NCBI GenBank assembly: GCA_947382625.1
Contig: CANDAG010000025.1
Location: forward strand, 1-56,778
Length of the DNA: 56,778 nucleotides
From: an uncultured Lachnospiraceae bacterium
GTDB taxonomy: Bacteria; Bacillota; Clostridia; Lachnospirales; Lachnospiraceae
Direction: 5' to 3'
Part shown: piece after piece, positions 1 to 7,363 of the stretch
Layout: every line of letters begins with the position of its first letter
Position numbering within the stretch: the first letter of the stretch is position 1
Notes under the pieces: generated by a model
Databases searched by the model: none
Seen by the model: the letters and a program-made list of their open reading frames with translations, nothing else
What the model was told of the DNA's origin: nothing
Made by a program: the position numbers and the translations under genes

Positions 1-50
1 GTCATATTTCTTCTGGAAGGTGTATATGGGTTATATGTCTTAATTCCCAT
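1..50 (-). CDS. rplB: 50S ribosomal protein L2 (5' end only)
   Basis: Partial gene running off the left edge. Read on the minus strand from the ATG at 48-50, the first codons give MGIKTYNPYTPSRRNMT, the usual start of bacterial L2, a large-subunit protein needed for peptidyl-transferase centre assembly. An AAAGGAG ribosome binding site lies 8 nt upstream. Gene order rpsJ-rplC-rplD-rplW-rplB is the standard S10 operon. The gap to rplW (167 nt) is unusually long for this operon and holds a strong palindrome. Only about 16 codons are visible, so nothing can be said about the rest. Confidence 0.93.
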   Translation of the reverse strand, partial: MGIKTYNPYTPSRRNM

Positions 51-217
51 GACTTTATCTCCTTTCAAGTCTCATTTCTTATCGCACTTATGTGTGCATA
101 TTCTTTTCACTGCCAATTTGTCGTACAGGTCTGACGTGCAAACCTGCAAAGCCGTCTCTGCCACCACCCCGCAAGTTCGCTCCGCGAACTTGCAAAGCTG
201 GCTGCGCCAGTCTTTTT
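51..217. repeat. rplW-rplB intergenic gap with palindromes
   Basis: No gene fits this 167-nt gap. It contains a perfect inverted repeat with 10-bp arms (GCAAGTTCGC at 171-180 and its complement at 184-193, loop TCC), and beside it CTGGC/GCCAG arms at about 198-210 followed on the plus strand by seven T. Such structure inside the S10 operon is unexpected. It may be an inserted REP-like element or an attenuator or processing site between L23 and L2. Confidence 0.6.
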
Positions 218-517
218 TTACAGGCCAGTGAATATCTCAATATCCTTGCTGTCTTCGGTCAGCCATACGATCGCCTTTTTAGTCCTGGCTGTTTTTCCCA
301 CCGTCATCCCGCGTCTTTTGCTTTTGCCGGGGATATTCATGGTGTTTACTTTGGCAACCTTTGTTCCTTCGAACATTTTTTCAACAGCTTCTTTGATCAT
401 GGTCTTATTTGCTTCGGGATGAACCAGAAAGGTATATTTCTTTTCACCCATGCCGGCCATACTTTTCTCAGTGATAACCGGTTTAAGGATTACGTCATAA
501 TATAAAACTGCTGCCAT
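218..517 (-). CDS. rplW: 50S ribosomal protein L23
   Basis: 99 residues, normal length for bacterial L23. It binds 23S rRNA at the polypeptide exit tunnel, where trigger factor and SRP dock. The sequence has the family start ([14 protein letters not shown]), the basic loop [12 protein letters not shown], and the C-terminal strand [16 protein letters not shown]. Its start overlaps the rplD stop (both use position 517), so translation is probably coupled. It belongs to the S10 operon. Downstream spacing to rplB is unusually long. Confidence 0.97.
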   Translation of the reverse strand: MAAVLYYDVILKPVITEKSMAGMGEKKYTFLVHPEANKTMIKEAVEKMFEGTKVAKVNTMNIPGKSKRRGMTVGKTARTKKAIVWLTEDSKDIEIFTGL

Positions 518-1137
518 TATGCATACACCTCCTCAATCTTGGCTACTGCATCCTTTGTAAGGACCAGTGTATCTCCCTTTAAGATATCATAAACATTGAT
601 CGTTTCTACCTGAGTAGTCTTGACAGCAGGAATGTTCCTTGCAGAAAGGATCACCTTTTCATCATTGTCTGCCAGGACAACCAGTGCCTTACTTACTTTT
701 AAGTTATCCATTACAGCCTTAAACTTCTTTGTCTTGATCTCATCGAACTTAAGCTCATCTACAACGATCAGCTTGCCGTCCTCTACTCTGCTGGTGAGAA
801 CGGATTTAAGAGCTGCTCTCTTTTCTTTCTTATTTAATTTGAAGGAATAATCCCTGGGCACGGGAGCGAACACTACGCCGCCGCCCTTCCACTGAGGAGC
901 TCTGATGGAACCCTGTCTTGCATGACCGGTTCCTTTCTGCCTCCAGGGCTTTCTTCCGCCGCCGGAAACCTCAGAGCGTGTCTTTGCTTTCTGTGTTCCC
1001 TGACGCATATTGGCAAGATGCTGTACAACGCTCATGTGTACAAGGTGCTCATTTACAGGAGCGCCAAATACCGCATCGTTTAATTCAATCGTACCAACTT
1101 CTTTGCCTTCCATATTATAAACAGATACGTTTGCCAT
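517..1137 (-). CDS. rplD: 50S ribosomal protein L4
   Basis: 206 residues, typical for L4, which lines the exit tunnel and in some bacteria represses its own operon by binding the leader. Family signatures include [23 protein letters not shown] in the extended loop (about 48-70) and the [20 protein letters not shown] segment after it. The gene lies 28 nt downstream of rplC with an AGGAGG-type site (AAAGGAGGACC) and abuts rplW. L4 is the natural candidate to regulate the structured leader upstream of rpsJ, but this is inference. Confidence 0.97.
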   Translation of the reverse strand: MANVSVYNMEGKEVGTIELNDAVFGAPVNEHLVHMSVVQHLANMRQGTQKAKTRSEVSGGGRKPWRQKGTGHARQGSIRAPQWKGGGVVFAPVPRDYSFKLNKKEKRAALKSVLTSRVEDGKLIVVDELKFDEIKTKKFKAVMDNLKVSKALVVLADNDEKVILSARNIPAVKTTQVETINVYDILKGDTLVLTKDAVAKIEEVYA

Positions 1138-1165
1138 CTGAATGGTCCTCCTTTCATCTATCGCC

Positions 1166-1849
1166 TTAATTCTGGGCCTTTACAGTTTCTTTTACTGTGA
1201 TCAGCGCTTTCTTCGGGCCCGGTACGGAGCCTTTAACAAGCAGCAGATTCTTCTCTGCATCCACTCTTACCACTTCAAGATTCTGTACGGTAACCTTTAC
1301 GCAGCCCATATGGCCAGGCATTCCTTTTCCTTTGAACACGCGGCTCGGTGAGGAACAGGCGCCGTTGGAACCCTGATGGCGATGGAACTTGGAACCATGA
1401 GCCATGGGACCTCTGTGCTGTCCGTGTCTCTTGATCGCGCCCTGGAATCCTTTTCCTTTGGAAATGGCAGATGCGTCGATCTTGTCTCCGGCTTCAAACA
1501 TATCAGCCTTGATCTCGCTCCCAATCGTGTATTCGCTCACATTGTCAAACTTGAACTCTCTCACATATCTCTTGCAGGATACGCCTGCCTTGTCAAAATG
1601 TCCCTTGAGAGCCTTGCCGACGCCATGTCTGTGGATCACTTCTTTCTTTCCGTTTTTGTCCTTGTTGGTGATCCTTTCCTTCTTGTCAACGAAACCTACC
1701 TGGACTGCCTCATAGCCGTCATTTTCCATGGTTTTGATCTGTGTTACCACACAAGGGCCAGCCTGAAGTACGGTTACAGGAACCAGGCTTCCATCCTCTT
1801 TGAAGATTTGAGTCATTCCGACTTTGGTAGCTAAAATAGCTTTTTTCAT
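1166..1849 (-). CDS. rplC: 50S ribosomal protein L3
   Basis: 227 residues, a little longer than the common 205-215. L3 is one of the first proteins to bind 23S rRNA and its long loop reaches the peptidyl-transferase centre. Recognisable parts are the start [16 protein letters not shown], the central [20 protein letters not shown] motif, and the [20 protein letters not shown] loop. It starts with ATG behind TGGAGGTAAAAA. The 108-nt gap to rpsJ contains small GC-rich palindromes (for example ACAGGC/GCCTG near 1919-1932) but no gene. Confidence 0.97.
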   Translation of the reverse strand: MKKAILATKVGMTQIFKEDGSLVPVTVLQAGPCVVTQIKTMENDGYEAVQVGFVDKKERITNKDKNGKKEVIHRHGVGKALKGHFDKAGVSCKRYVREFKFDNVSEYTIGSEIKADMFEAGDKIDASAISKGKGFQGAIKRHGQHRGPMAHGSKFHRHQGSNGACSSPSRVFKGKGMPGHMGCVKVTVQNLEVVRVDAEKNLLLVKGSVPGPKKALITVKETVKAQN

Positions 1850-1957
1850 TTTTTACCTCCATTTTTTCTACAGCGGGCCTCTGTCGGGCCATTCTAGTGC
1901 TGGGGTGAATTATTTGAAACAGGCTTTGCCTGCCGCAAATTACTTATTTGGCAAATA

Positions 1958-2275
1958 CTATTTGCTTTTCATCTTGATATCAATATACACGCCTGCAGGC
2001 ATTTCCAGCCTCTGAAGAGCGTCTACCGTCTTGGGGGTAGGAGAAATGATATCGATCAGTCTCTTGTGAGTCCTCTGTTCGAACTGCTCTCTGGAATCTT
2101 TGTACTTGTGAACCGCCCTTAAGATGGTAACAACCTCTTTCTTGGTGGGAAGGGGTACCGGTCCGCTTACCTGTGATCCATTCTTTTTAACTGTTTCGAT
2201 GATTTTCTTGGCAGATGCATCCACCAGCTGATGATCATATGCCTTGAGTGTGATTCTCATTACTTGACTTGCCAT
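1958..2275 (-). CDS. rpsJ: 30S ribosomal protein S10 / NusE
   Basis: 105 residues, full length. S10 sits in the 30S head and, as NusE, joins NusB and NusG in antitermination. The protein contains the conserved [19 protein letters not shown] start and [21 protein letters not shown] end. The ATG follows AGGAGGCGGCTTTTTTT, a good ribosome binding site with a T-rich spacer. It is the first gene of the S10 operon here, after a leader of about 300 nt that starts from two candidate promoters. Confidence 0.98.
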   Translation of the reverse strand: MASQVMRITLKAYDHQLVDASAKKIIETVKKNGSQVSGPVPLPTKKEVVTILRAVHKYKDSREQFEQRTHKRLIDIISPTPKTVDALQRLEMPAGVYIDIKMKSK

Positions 2276-2280
2276 AAAAA

Positions 2281-2583
2281 AAGCCGCCTCCTTTTCGCAC
2301 TTTAAGATGTTTTAAGTACGACAAGCGGTGACTGTACACTCCTCCGTGCGTGTCCTGCCTGCCTATAAAATAATGTGCGGTCTCCCACACTCATATGCAG
2401 ACATGCTTAACGCCCGTGTTTCTGCTCTCGGCAGACTATGTGTTTGTACAGTGACTTGCCGTCAGGTTCTTAGGCTCAATCTGTTCTTATACCGATCAGC
2501 CTCTTGACATTCGCTCCACGGAAAACCTGCCCTGCCTCTCAGCATTGCAGCAACCTCACGCTTCATCGCTATCATGCCACAGC
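2281..2583 (-). ncRNA. Structured S10-operon leader (candidate)
   Basis: Untranslated region between the nearer promoter and rpsJ, with several folds on the minus strand. A long-range closing stem pairs 2322-2338 with 2445-2458 (shared ACTGTACA core, then an asymmetric bulge, then CAAG/CTTG). Inside it are a hairpin at 2375-2390 with a GAGA tetraloop and a 5-bp hairpin at 2421-2435. This layout suits an autoregulatory ribosomal-protein leader. I cannot assign it to a named Rfam family, and short ORFs in the region have no support. Confidence 0.5.
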
Positions 2584-2590
2584 ACTTTGT

Positions 2591-2619
2591 AGTATACATG
2601 ATGTTTTTGGAAGATGCAA
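2591..2619 (-). promoter_or_regulatory. S10 operon promoter P2 (nearer)
   Basis: On the minus strand TTGCAT (2614-2619) and TATACT (2591-2596) are separated by exactly 17 bp. This is a good sigma-A promoter and would start a leader of about 300 nt before rpsJ. Confidence 0.75.
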
Positions 2620-2663
2620 GTACTTTTTTGAAAATTTCCCAGGGATTTTTTGTTGAGATATCC

Positions 2664-2693
2664 ACTATACCATGCTATGCTATTTTCAGTCAA
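2664..2693 (-). promoter_or_regulatory. S10 operon promoter P1 (distal)
   Basis: TTGACT (2688-2693) and TATAGT (2664-2669), spacer 18 bp, about 70 bp upstream of P2. Tandem promoters fit a highly expressed ribosomal operon. The rest of 2694-2820 shows nothing I can name. Confidence 0.6.
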
Positions 2694-2821
2694 CGTTTTT
2701 GATTTTGAGCATGAAAGGATGACTCGCCAATATAGCTTTGATGAGAGCATTCCGGTGTGTATTTATGAGGGTTTGAATATCTGTATTTCTGATTTACTAT
2801 AGCCGGATCTGCCATAACCTT

Positions 2822-2853
2822 AAACAGGGAACCGACTTAACGGTTCCCTGTTT
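2822..2853 (-). terminator. Flagellin terminator
   Basis: Perfect 13-bp stem (AAACAGGGAACCG and its complement) with a 6-nt loop, 24 nt beyond the flagellin stop. The stem ends in TTT on the minus strand. It would also stop plus-strand transcripts. Confidence 0.75.
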
Positions 2854-2877
2854 CTGTACATACACAGCATTTTTTTA

Positions 2878-4500
2878 TTAACCAAGAAGGGAAAGTACGC
2901 CCTGGTTGGACTGATTAGCCTGTGCAAGCATTGCCTGGCCTGCCTGTGCAAGGATATTGTTGTTGGAATATCTGACCATCTCTGTCGCCATATCGGTATC
3001 ACGGATCTGGCTTTCTGCCGAGGTTGTGTTCTCAACTACGTTATCCAGGTTGTTGATGGTGTGCTCTAAGCGGTTCTGGATCGCTCCAAGAGCAGAACGC
3101 TGGGTAGAAACAATCTGTAATGCCGCTTTAATGGTTTCGATAGAATCCCTTGCATTTGTATCAGAATCACCATTTACCTTAAGACCGTCAATTCCAAGTC
3201 CGGCTGCGCTCATTGCCTGGATCTTCATGGAAATCTGGTTGTTCTCTGTTGCGTCCGCGCCAACATGAAGGTCAAGATCAAGGGCTGCTGTCTTGGTCTG
3301 GGCAGATGCCACATAGGTAGCAATGTCAGCCTCTTTCAGCTCCGTACCATTTTCATCCACATACAGCTTCTTATCCTCTTTAATGCTAAGCGTGCCATCC
3401 TCTGCGATATCAAAGTAGCTGTCAAGGCCATTTTCGGCAATCTTGTTTCCATTTACATCGTAGAGCTGAGGCTTTCCGGCGGGTGTGTATGTGTAATCGG
3501 TGCCTTTTACGGCTACTACTTCAGGAGTATTCGTTGGAGCTTTGGTATATACCTTTTTATTAGCTTCCAGTGCCGCTACAATCCCTGCTCCATCTAATTT
3601 TTTACCGTCTTCATCAAAAACTTCTTTTCCGGCCGTAACTGTCGCTGTTGCAGGCACTACACTTAAAGCGCCCAGGGCACCGCCATACTTGTTTGAGTTA
3701 ACCTGGCCATTTGTGGCAGAATCATTATACAGCTCCTTATTCGCTTTTATTGCCGCGATCAGATCAGCTCCTGTTAATGCCGTATCCGAGCCCTTCTCAT
3801 AAGCCGTAGTAACTGCACCGGCGCCAGCTTCCGTTGCCGATGCTGCTGTATAAGTATAATCTGTTCCATTGGCAGTTGCCTCTGTTCCGTCTGGTCCAAC
3901 CACCTTTTTTGTTTTAATAACCTTCGCCGCAGGATCAGCATCTAAATATTCCTTTAAAGCATCTGCATCCGCAATTGCATCTCCATTTGCTTTAAACAAG
4001 CCTGTAACGCCAGCTCCAAAAGCTGCAGAGCTGGGCATATCCGTAGCAGAATAAGCCGCCGTATATTCCTTATCCGCCGTAGTATCCCCTTTAAGCAGAT
4101 AGGTCTCATTAAACTTGGTTGTCTCCGCCACACGGTCAATCTCTTCCACAAGCTGATCGATCTCATTCTGGATATACTCTCTGTCATCCACAGAGTTTGT
4201 TCCGTTTGCTGCCTTAACCGCCAGCTCATTCATTCTCTGAAGCATATCGTGGACTTCAGTGAGCGCGCCTTCTGCAGTCTGCACTGCGCTGATACCGTCC
4301 TGTGCATTTAAGGAAGCCTGCGTAAGTCCGCGAACCTGCTTCCTCATCTTCTCAGAAATTGCCAGCCCTGCCGCGTCATCGGCCGCACGGTTGATCTTAT
4401 AACCGCTGGATAACTTCTCCGTTGACTTCGCCTGTGTCTTGGTTGTAAGTCCTAACATTCTGTTAGAATTCATTGCTGTAAGATTGTGTTGTACTACCAT
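2878..4500 (-). CDS. hag: Flagellin
   Basis: 540 residues. This is the filament subunit, exported through the flagellar type III apparatus without a signal peptide. The N-terminal D0/D1 region (about 1-140) is conserved, with [24 protein letters not shown] and the TLR5-contact region [15 protein letters not shown]. The C-terminal D1/D0 region (about 440-540) ends [11 protein letters not shown]. The middle (about 150-430) is a hypervariable Ala/Asp/Lys-rich surface domain with loose internal repeats (GTDYTYT occurs twice). The gene follows csrA. Its leader carries a hairpin with GGA in the loop and an ACAAGGAGGT ribosome binding site, the layout known for CsrA control of hag in Bacillus. No fliW or other flagellar gene is in the window. 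Confidence 0.95.
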   Translation of the reverse strand: MVVQHNLTAMNSNRMLGLTTKTQAKSTEKLSSGYKINRAADDAAGLAISEKMRKQVRGLTQASLNAQDGISAVQTAEGALTEVHDMLQRMNELAVKAANGTNSVDDREYIQNEIDQLVEEIDRVAETTKFNETYLLKGDTTADKEYTAAYSATDMPSSAAFGAGVTGLFKANGDAIADADALKEYLDADPAAKVIKTKKVVGPDGTEATANGTDYTYTAASATEAGAGAVTTAYEKGSDTALTGADLIAAIKANKELYNDSATNGQVNSNKYGGALGALSVVPATATVTAGKEVFDEDGKKLDGAGIVAALEANKKVYTKAPTNTPEVVAVKGTDYTYTPAGKPQLYDVNGNKIAENGLDSYFDIAEDGTLSIKEDKKLYVDENGTELKEADIATYVASAQTKTAALDLDLHVGADATENNQISMKIQAMSAAGLGIDGLKVNGDSDTNARDSIETIKAALQIVSTQRSALGAIQNRLEHTINNLDNVVENTTSAESQIRDTDMATEMVRYSNNNILAQAGQAMLAQANQSNQGVLSLLG

Positions 4501-4506
4501 AATTTA

Positions 4507-4544
4507 CCTCCTTGTTATGTGACCGGATACATCCGTTTATCCGG
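4507..4544 (-). promoter_or_regulatory. Flagellin leader: two CsrA-type GGA sites
   Basis: In the mRNA, CCGGATA (4538-4544) pairs with TATCCGG (4523-4529), presenting loop AACGGATG. Downstream, ACAAGGAGG is the Shine-Dalgarno (AAGGAGG at 4507-4513), 6 nt from the ATG. GGA in a hairpin loop plus a second GGA in the ribosome binding site is the classical two-site CsrA arrangement. The csrA-like gene lies immediately upstream. Binding itself is inferred. Confidence 0.65.
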
Positions 4545-4570
4545 TTTATTTAATAGATTTTTATCTTTAA

Positions 4571-4594
4571 CCGGCGCCCCCAGGATAGCGCCGG
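4571..4594 (-). terminator. Hairpin between csrA and flagellin
   Basis: A 7-bp GC stem (CCGGCGC/GCGCCGG) with a 10-nt loop sits just after the csrA stop. No T-run follows on the minus strand, so it may be a partial terminator or an mRNA 3'-end stabiliser rather than a full stop. I see no clear sigma-A or sigma-28 promoter between it and flagellin. Confidence 0.4.
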
Positions 4595-4602
4595 ATCAAG
4601 AC

Positions 4603-4878
4603 CTATCGGTCATTTGTAACAATGGAAATGTTTTTCTTCGGGAATGTTTTTCCTTTATACTTCTCCGGATGCTCTTCTTCCTTATAAAATTTAGGAACCT
4701 TAGCCAGCAGCTCCGGATCCTTGATCCGCTTTTCCATTGCCTTACTTCTGACGATGGGAATCTCTTTGGGAGCGTCAACCATGATTCTGATATGGTTCCC
4801 CGTTCCCCCGAGAAAGACAATCCTAATGTCATCCCCGATCATCAAAAACTCCTCTGTTGAAACCGACATCCTTAACAT
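4603..4878 (-). CDS. csrA: CsrA-family RNA-binding regulator (divergent)
   Basis: 91 residues. CsrA dimers bind GGA motifs in leaders and block translation. Residues 1-50 follow the CsrA fold: MLRM start, the IGDDIRIVFLG strand turn, IRIMVDAPKEIPIVR with the RNA-contact arginine near position 44. It departs from the family in the first strand (SVSTEEF instead of the usual SRKxGE) and carries an extra 40 charged residues (EKRIKDPELLAK and onward) where CsrA normally ends near 60-75. The start follows AAAGGAGGAG. It sits directly before flagellin, as csrA does in other Firmicutes, which supports a motility role. Some RNA-binding properties may differ given the altered N-terminus. Confidence 0.75.
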   Translation of the reverse strand: MLRMSVSTEEFLMIGDDIRIVFLGGTGNHIRIMVDAPKEIPIVRSKAMEKRIKDPELLAKVPKFYKEEEHPEKYKGKTFPKKNISIVTNDR

Positions 4879-4950
4879 TTCATTCTCCTCCTTTGAATCT
4901 TCCTGCCGCCTTGCACCTTGTAAGTTGAAATATGTGCACAGTCCAGGGTA

Positions 4951-4958
4951 AATCGGCT
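4951..4958 (-). promoter_or_regulatory. Possible sigma-28-like -10 upstream of csrA
   Basis: The minus strand reads GCCGATTT here, close to the flagellar sigma factor -10 (GCCGATAA or CCGATAT). The upstream -35-like GTAA is 13-14 nt away and weak. It lies between the left inverted repeat and csrA, so it would be unaffected by inversion. Confidence 0.3.
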
Positions 4959-4979
4959 TCCTGCCTGAATGTTACCCTT

Positions 4980-4998
4980 TGCATAATTTGTTACATTT
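4980..4998 (-). repeat. Left 19-bp inverted repeat (recombination site?)
   Basis: Read on the minus strand this is AAATGTAACAAATTATGCA, identical to 5773-5791 on the plus strand. The two copies are in inverted orientation and bracket the tyrosine recombinase. Weaker similarity extends on the inner/outer side (a GTnACATT arm follows in both copies), giving each copy a dyad shape like a recombinase core site. Confidence 0.8.
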
Positions 4999-5131
4999 AC
5001 GTGTTCTCACGAACCTTGCGCCAAGTGCAAAGTCAAGACGAGCTTTACAGGAGCTGCACACATACAGATAAAATCTGTTTTCCACAGCACAAAATAGGAG
5101 TATAGTTTTTGGTCTGAAAAGGAGGAACCCT

Positions 5132-5710
5132 ATGAGCACAACACAACCGATTAAAAACAAAGACTGTCTCGATATGATGAAGGACTATTACAGAATTGTA
5201 AAAGAAAATCCACGCAACTATCTTTTGGTGGTGATGGGAGTCAACACTGCCCTACGCATCGGCGATATTCTGGCTTTAAAATGGGAGGATGTATACTCCA
5301 CCGCCCATTGCCGATATCACACCCATATTACGCTCAGAGAGCATAAGACGGGAAAGCAAAACATCCTTATTCTGAACCGATCCGTGATCGAAGCGCTGGA
5401 TTTTTATTCTGATGGAAAAGAAATGGCTCCATGCCAGTATTTGTTTCAGAGCCAGAAGGGAGCAAACCTGCCCATCACCCGCCAACAGGCATTCCGCATT
5501 ATCAAAGAAGCTGCCGCTTATGCCGGCCTTACGGAGCATATCAGCTGCCATTCCCTGCGCAAGACCTTTGGCTACTACGCCTGGAAGCAGGGTGCTTCCC
5601 CTGTTCTTTTGATGAAGATCTACAATCATTCTTCCTTTCAGATCACCCAGCGGTATCTTGGAATCGATCAGGAAGAAAAGGACAATGTGTATATGAATAT
5701 CAATTTGTAA
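5132..5710 (+). CDS. Small tyrosine recombinase (catalytic domain only)
   Basis: 192 residues. This is a site-specific recombinase of the tyrosine/phage-integrase family lacking the usual arm-binding and core-binding N-terminal domains. All catalytic residues are visible: Arg42 (ALRIGD), Lys72 (HKTGK), His140-x-x-Arg143 (HSLRK), His166 and nucleophile Tyr175 (RYLGI). The ATG follows GGAGGAACCCT. No phage or transposon genes adjoin it. It is enclosed by a perfect 19-bp inverted repeat at 4980-4998 and 5773-5791, and lies between csrA-flagellin and a DUF1015 gene. Small stand-alone recombinases of this kind often invert a neighbouring segment to switch surface structures. That role here is inference. 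Confidence 0.88.
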   Translation: MSTTQPIKNKDCLDMMKDYYRIVKENPRNYLLVVMGVNTALRIGDILALKWEDVYSTAHCRYHTHITLREHKTGKQNILILNRSVIEALDFYSDGKEMAPCQYLFQSQKGANLPITRQQAFRIIKEAAAYAGLTEHISCHSLRKTFGYYAWKQGASPVLLMKIYNHSSFQITQRYLGIDQEEKDNVYMNINL

Positions 5711-5771
5711 AAATTTATTAAAAAGGGGTTAAAGTTTTTTAGATGTCTGTCGATATATGTATTGGTAAGAG

Positions 5772-5811
5772 GAAATGTAACAAATTATGCAGATTGTTAC
5801 ATTTCTTTTTT
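5772..5811 (+). terminator. Recombinase terminator overlapping right repeat
   Basis: GAAATGTAACAA (5772-5783) pairs perfectly with TTGTTACATTTC (5794-5805), 10-nt loop, then TTTTTT. It is an AT-rich but complete intrinsic terminator. Its 5' arm lies within the 19-bp inverted repeat and its 3' arm outside, so inversion between the repeats would split it. Confidence 0.7.
5773..5791 (+). repeat. Right 19-bp inverted repeat (recombination site?)
   Basis: AAATGTAACAAATTATGCA, the exact inverted partner of 4980-4998, 774 bp apart. It is followed by GATTGTTACATTT, which makes a dyad of two AAATGTAAC/GTTACATTT arms around a short spacer, the usual geometry of tyrosine-recombinase core sites. Confidence 0.8.
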
Positions 5812-5857
5812 ATTATAACCAAATGGCGGACAATTCACTCCTTTCATCTGCCCTTTG

Positions 5858-5966
5858 ATCAAACGCCGGCTTACTTCACGAATCGCCTTATTGATCAAAC
5901 GTTGTCACATTCCGCGAGTCAGCTTATTATCAAACGCTGTCACGCTTCGCGAGTCAGCTTATTAAT
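5858..5966 (+). repeat. Three tandem copies of palindromic repeat family 1
   Basis: Three units of about 36 bp (starting 5858, 5894, 5929). Each begins ATCAAACG, ends GTCAGCTTATTGAT or close to it, and has a variable TTCGCGA-like centre. ATCAA and TTGAT ends pair, so each unit can fold. Related single units occur at 14537, 36912 and 39285, with a half unit near 8204. Confidence 0.8.
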
Positions 5967-5977
5967 AAAAAAAGCGA

Positions 5978-6006
5978 TTGACTCCCCAAAGCCAATGCGC
6001 TATTCT
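5978..6006 (+). promoter_or_regulatory. Promoter of the DUF1015 gene
   Basis: TTGACT (5978-5983) and TATTCT (6001-6006) with a 17-bp spacer, directly after the tandem repeats and about 40 bp before the ribosome binding site. Confidence 0.6.
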
Positions 6007-6053
6007 TTAAAAAATATCACAAAATCTTAGAATGAATTCCAGGAGGAATCACT

Positions 6054-7319
6054 ATGCCAAAGGTCACTCCCTTTTATGGCGTCAGGCCAACGCCTGAATC
6101 GGCAGCTCATGTAGCAGCCCTGCCTTATGATGTATATAATCGCAAAGAAGCACTTGCGGAGGTCAAAAGAGAACCTCTTTCCTTTTTGAGAATTGATCGG
6201 GCGGAAACTCAGTTTCCTGACGAAGTGGATACCTATGACCCAAGGGTCTATGCCAAAGCCAAAGAGCTTCTTGATGCTATGATTGCAGACGGCACCTTTA
6301 TAATAGAAGAAACTCCTTGCTATTATATCTATGAGCTTACCATGAACAACCGTTCCCAGACAGGAATTGTAGCCTGTTCTTCGGTAGATGATTATCAGAA
6401 CCAGATCATCAAAAAACACGAAAATACCCGGGAAGATAAAGAATTAGACCGAATCCGCCATGTGGATGTTACAAACGCTCACACCGGCCCTATTTTTCTG
6501 GTATACCGCTCCAAGGCAGAACTTAATAAACTGGTTTCAGATGCTAAAAAACAGACTCCTTTGTATGATTTCGCTTCTCCAGATGGTATCATCCACCGGG
6601 TATGGCGAATTTCAGATAAGGAAACACTTGCAAATATAGAGGCATGCTTTGCCAGCCTTTCCTGCACCTACATAGCGGATGGACACCATCGCTGCGCTTC
6701 TGCCGTAAAGGTTGGCCTGCAGAGAAGAGAGGCTAATCCTGACTACACTGGAGAGGAAGAATGGAATCGCTTTCTCTCGGTACTTTTTCCTGATGATCAG
6801 CTTTTTATCATGCCTTACAACCGGGTGGTTAAGGATTTGAACGGGCTTACCCCAAAGAGCTTTTTGAACGCAATAGAAAAAGCTGGATTTTCTATAGAAT
6901 ACAAAGGAAAGGAACCGGTATCTCCTACACAAAAAGGGGACTTCGGCATGTATCTCCCGGATGGCTGGTACCTGCTTACCGCCCGGAAAAAGCTGCATTC
7001 TGATGATCCGGTCAAAGGACTTGACGTCTCCATCTTGCAGGATAACCTTCTTGCCCCCATTTTAGGCATCAAGGACCCCAGAACGGACCATCGCATCGAC
7101 TTTGTGGGAGGCATCAGAGGCCTTGGGGAATTAGAGCGCCGGGTTGCCGATGATATGACGGTGGCATTTTCCATGTACGCCACTTCCATCTCTGAACTGC
7201 TTTCCGTTGCTGATGCCGGACTGCTTATGCCGCCCAAGTCCACCTGGTTTGAGCCAAAGCTAAGGAGCGGACTGTTTATTCACGCACTCTCCCTGTTGAC
7301 TGCTGCGAAGGCGCCCTGA
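6054..7319 (+). CDS. DUF1015 family protein
   Basis: 421 residues, the normal size for DUF1015 proteins, soluble with no signal or membrane segment. Family hallmarks are the N-terminal PFYGVRPTPESAAHVAALPYD, the central DVTNAHTGPIFLVYR region and the motif YIADGHHRCASAVK (about 205-218), which resembles the DGHHR motif of ParB/Srx-fold free-serine kinases. In Clostridia these genes often neighbour serine biosynthesis genes. None are present here, so a serine-kinase-like role is only a suggestion. It starts with ATG behind AGGAGGAATCACT. Converges with proB. Confidence 0.85.
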   Translation: MPKVTPFYGVRPTPESAAHVAALPYDVYNRKEALAEVKREPLSFLRIDRAETQFPDEVDTYDPRVYAKAKELLDAMIADGTFIIEETPCYYIYELTMNNRSQTGIVACSSVDDYQNQIIKKHENTREDKELDRIRHVDVTNAHTGPIFLVYRSKAELNKLVSDAKKQTPLYDFASPDGIIHRVWRISDKETLANIEACFASLSCTYIADGHHRCASAVKVGLQRREANPDYTGEEEWNRFLSVLFPDDQLFIMPYNRVVKDLNGLTPKSFLNAIEKAGFSIEYKGKEPVSPTQKGDFGMYLPDGWYLLTARKKLHSDDPVKGLDVSILQDNLLAPILGIKDPRTDHRIDFVGGIRGLGELERRVADDMTVAFSMYATSISELLSVADAGLLMPPKSTWFEPKLRSGLFIHALSLLTAAKAP

Positions 7320-7363
7320 GCCCCTCGCACTGCTCCATTCTATTTGCAGGAGAACCGCCATCC

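Noticed and set aside
92-505. Plus-strand ORF over rplW and the rplW-rplB gap
   Set aside because: Shadow frame opposite ribosomal genes; no ribosome binding site and no recognisable protein.
2462-2750. Short minus-strand ORFs in the S10 leader
   Set aside because: They overlap the promoters and folded leader and lack ribosome binding sites; better explained as untranslated RNA.
4507-4570. Sigma-28 promoter for flagellin
   Set aside because: No GCCGATAA-like -10 with TAAA 15 nt upstream is visible between csrA and flagellin, so I did not call one.
5858-5966. CRISPR array
   Set aside because: Units are palindromic and abut with no spacer sequences, and there are no cas genes; they are REP-like repeats.
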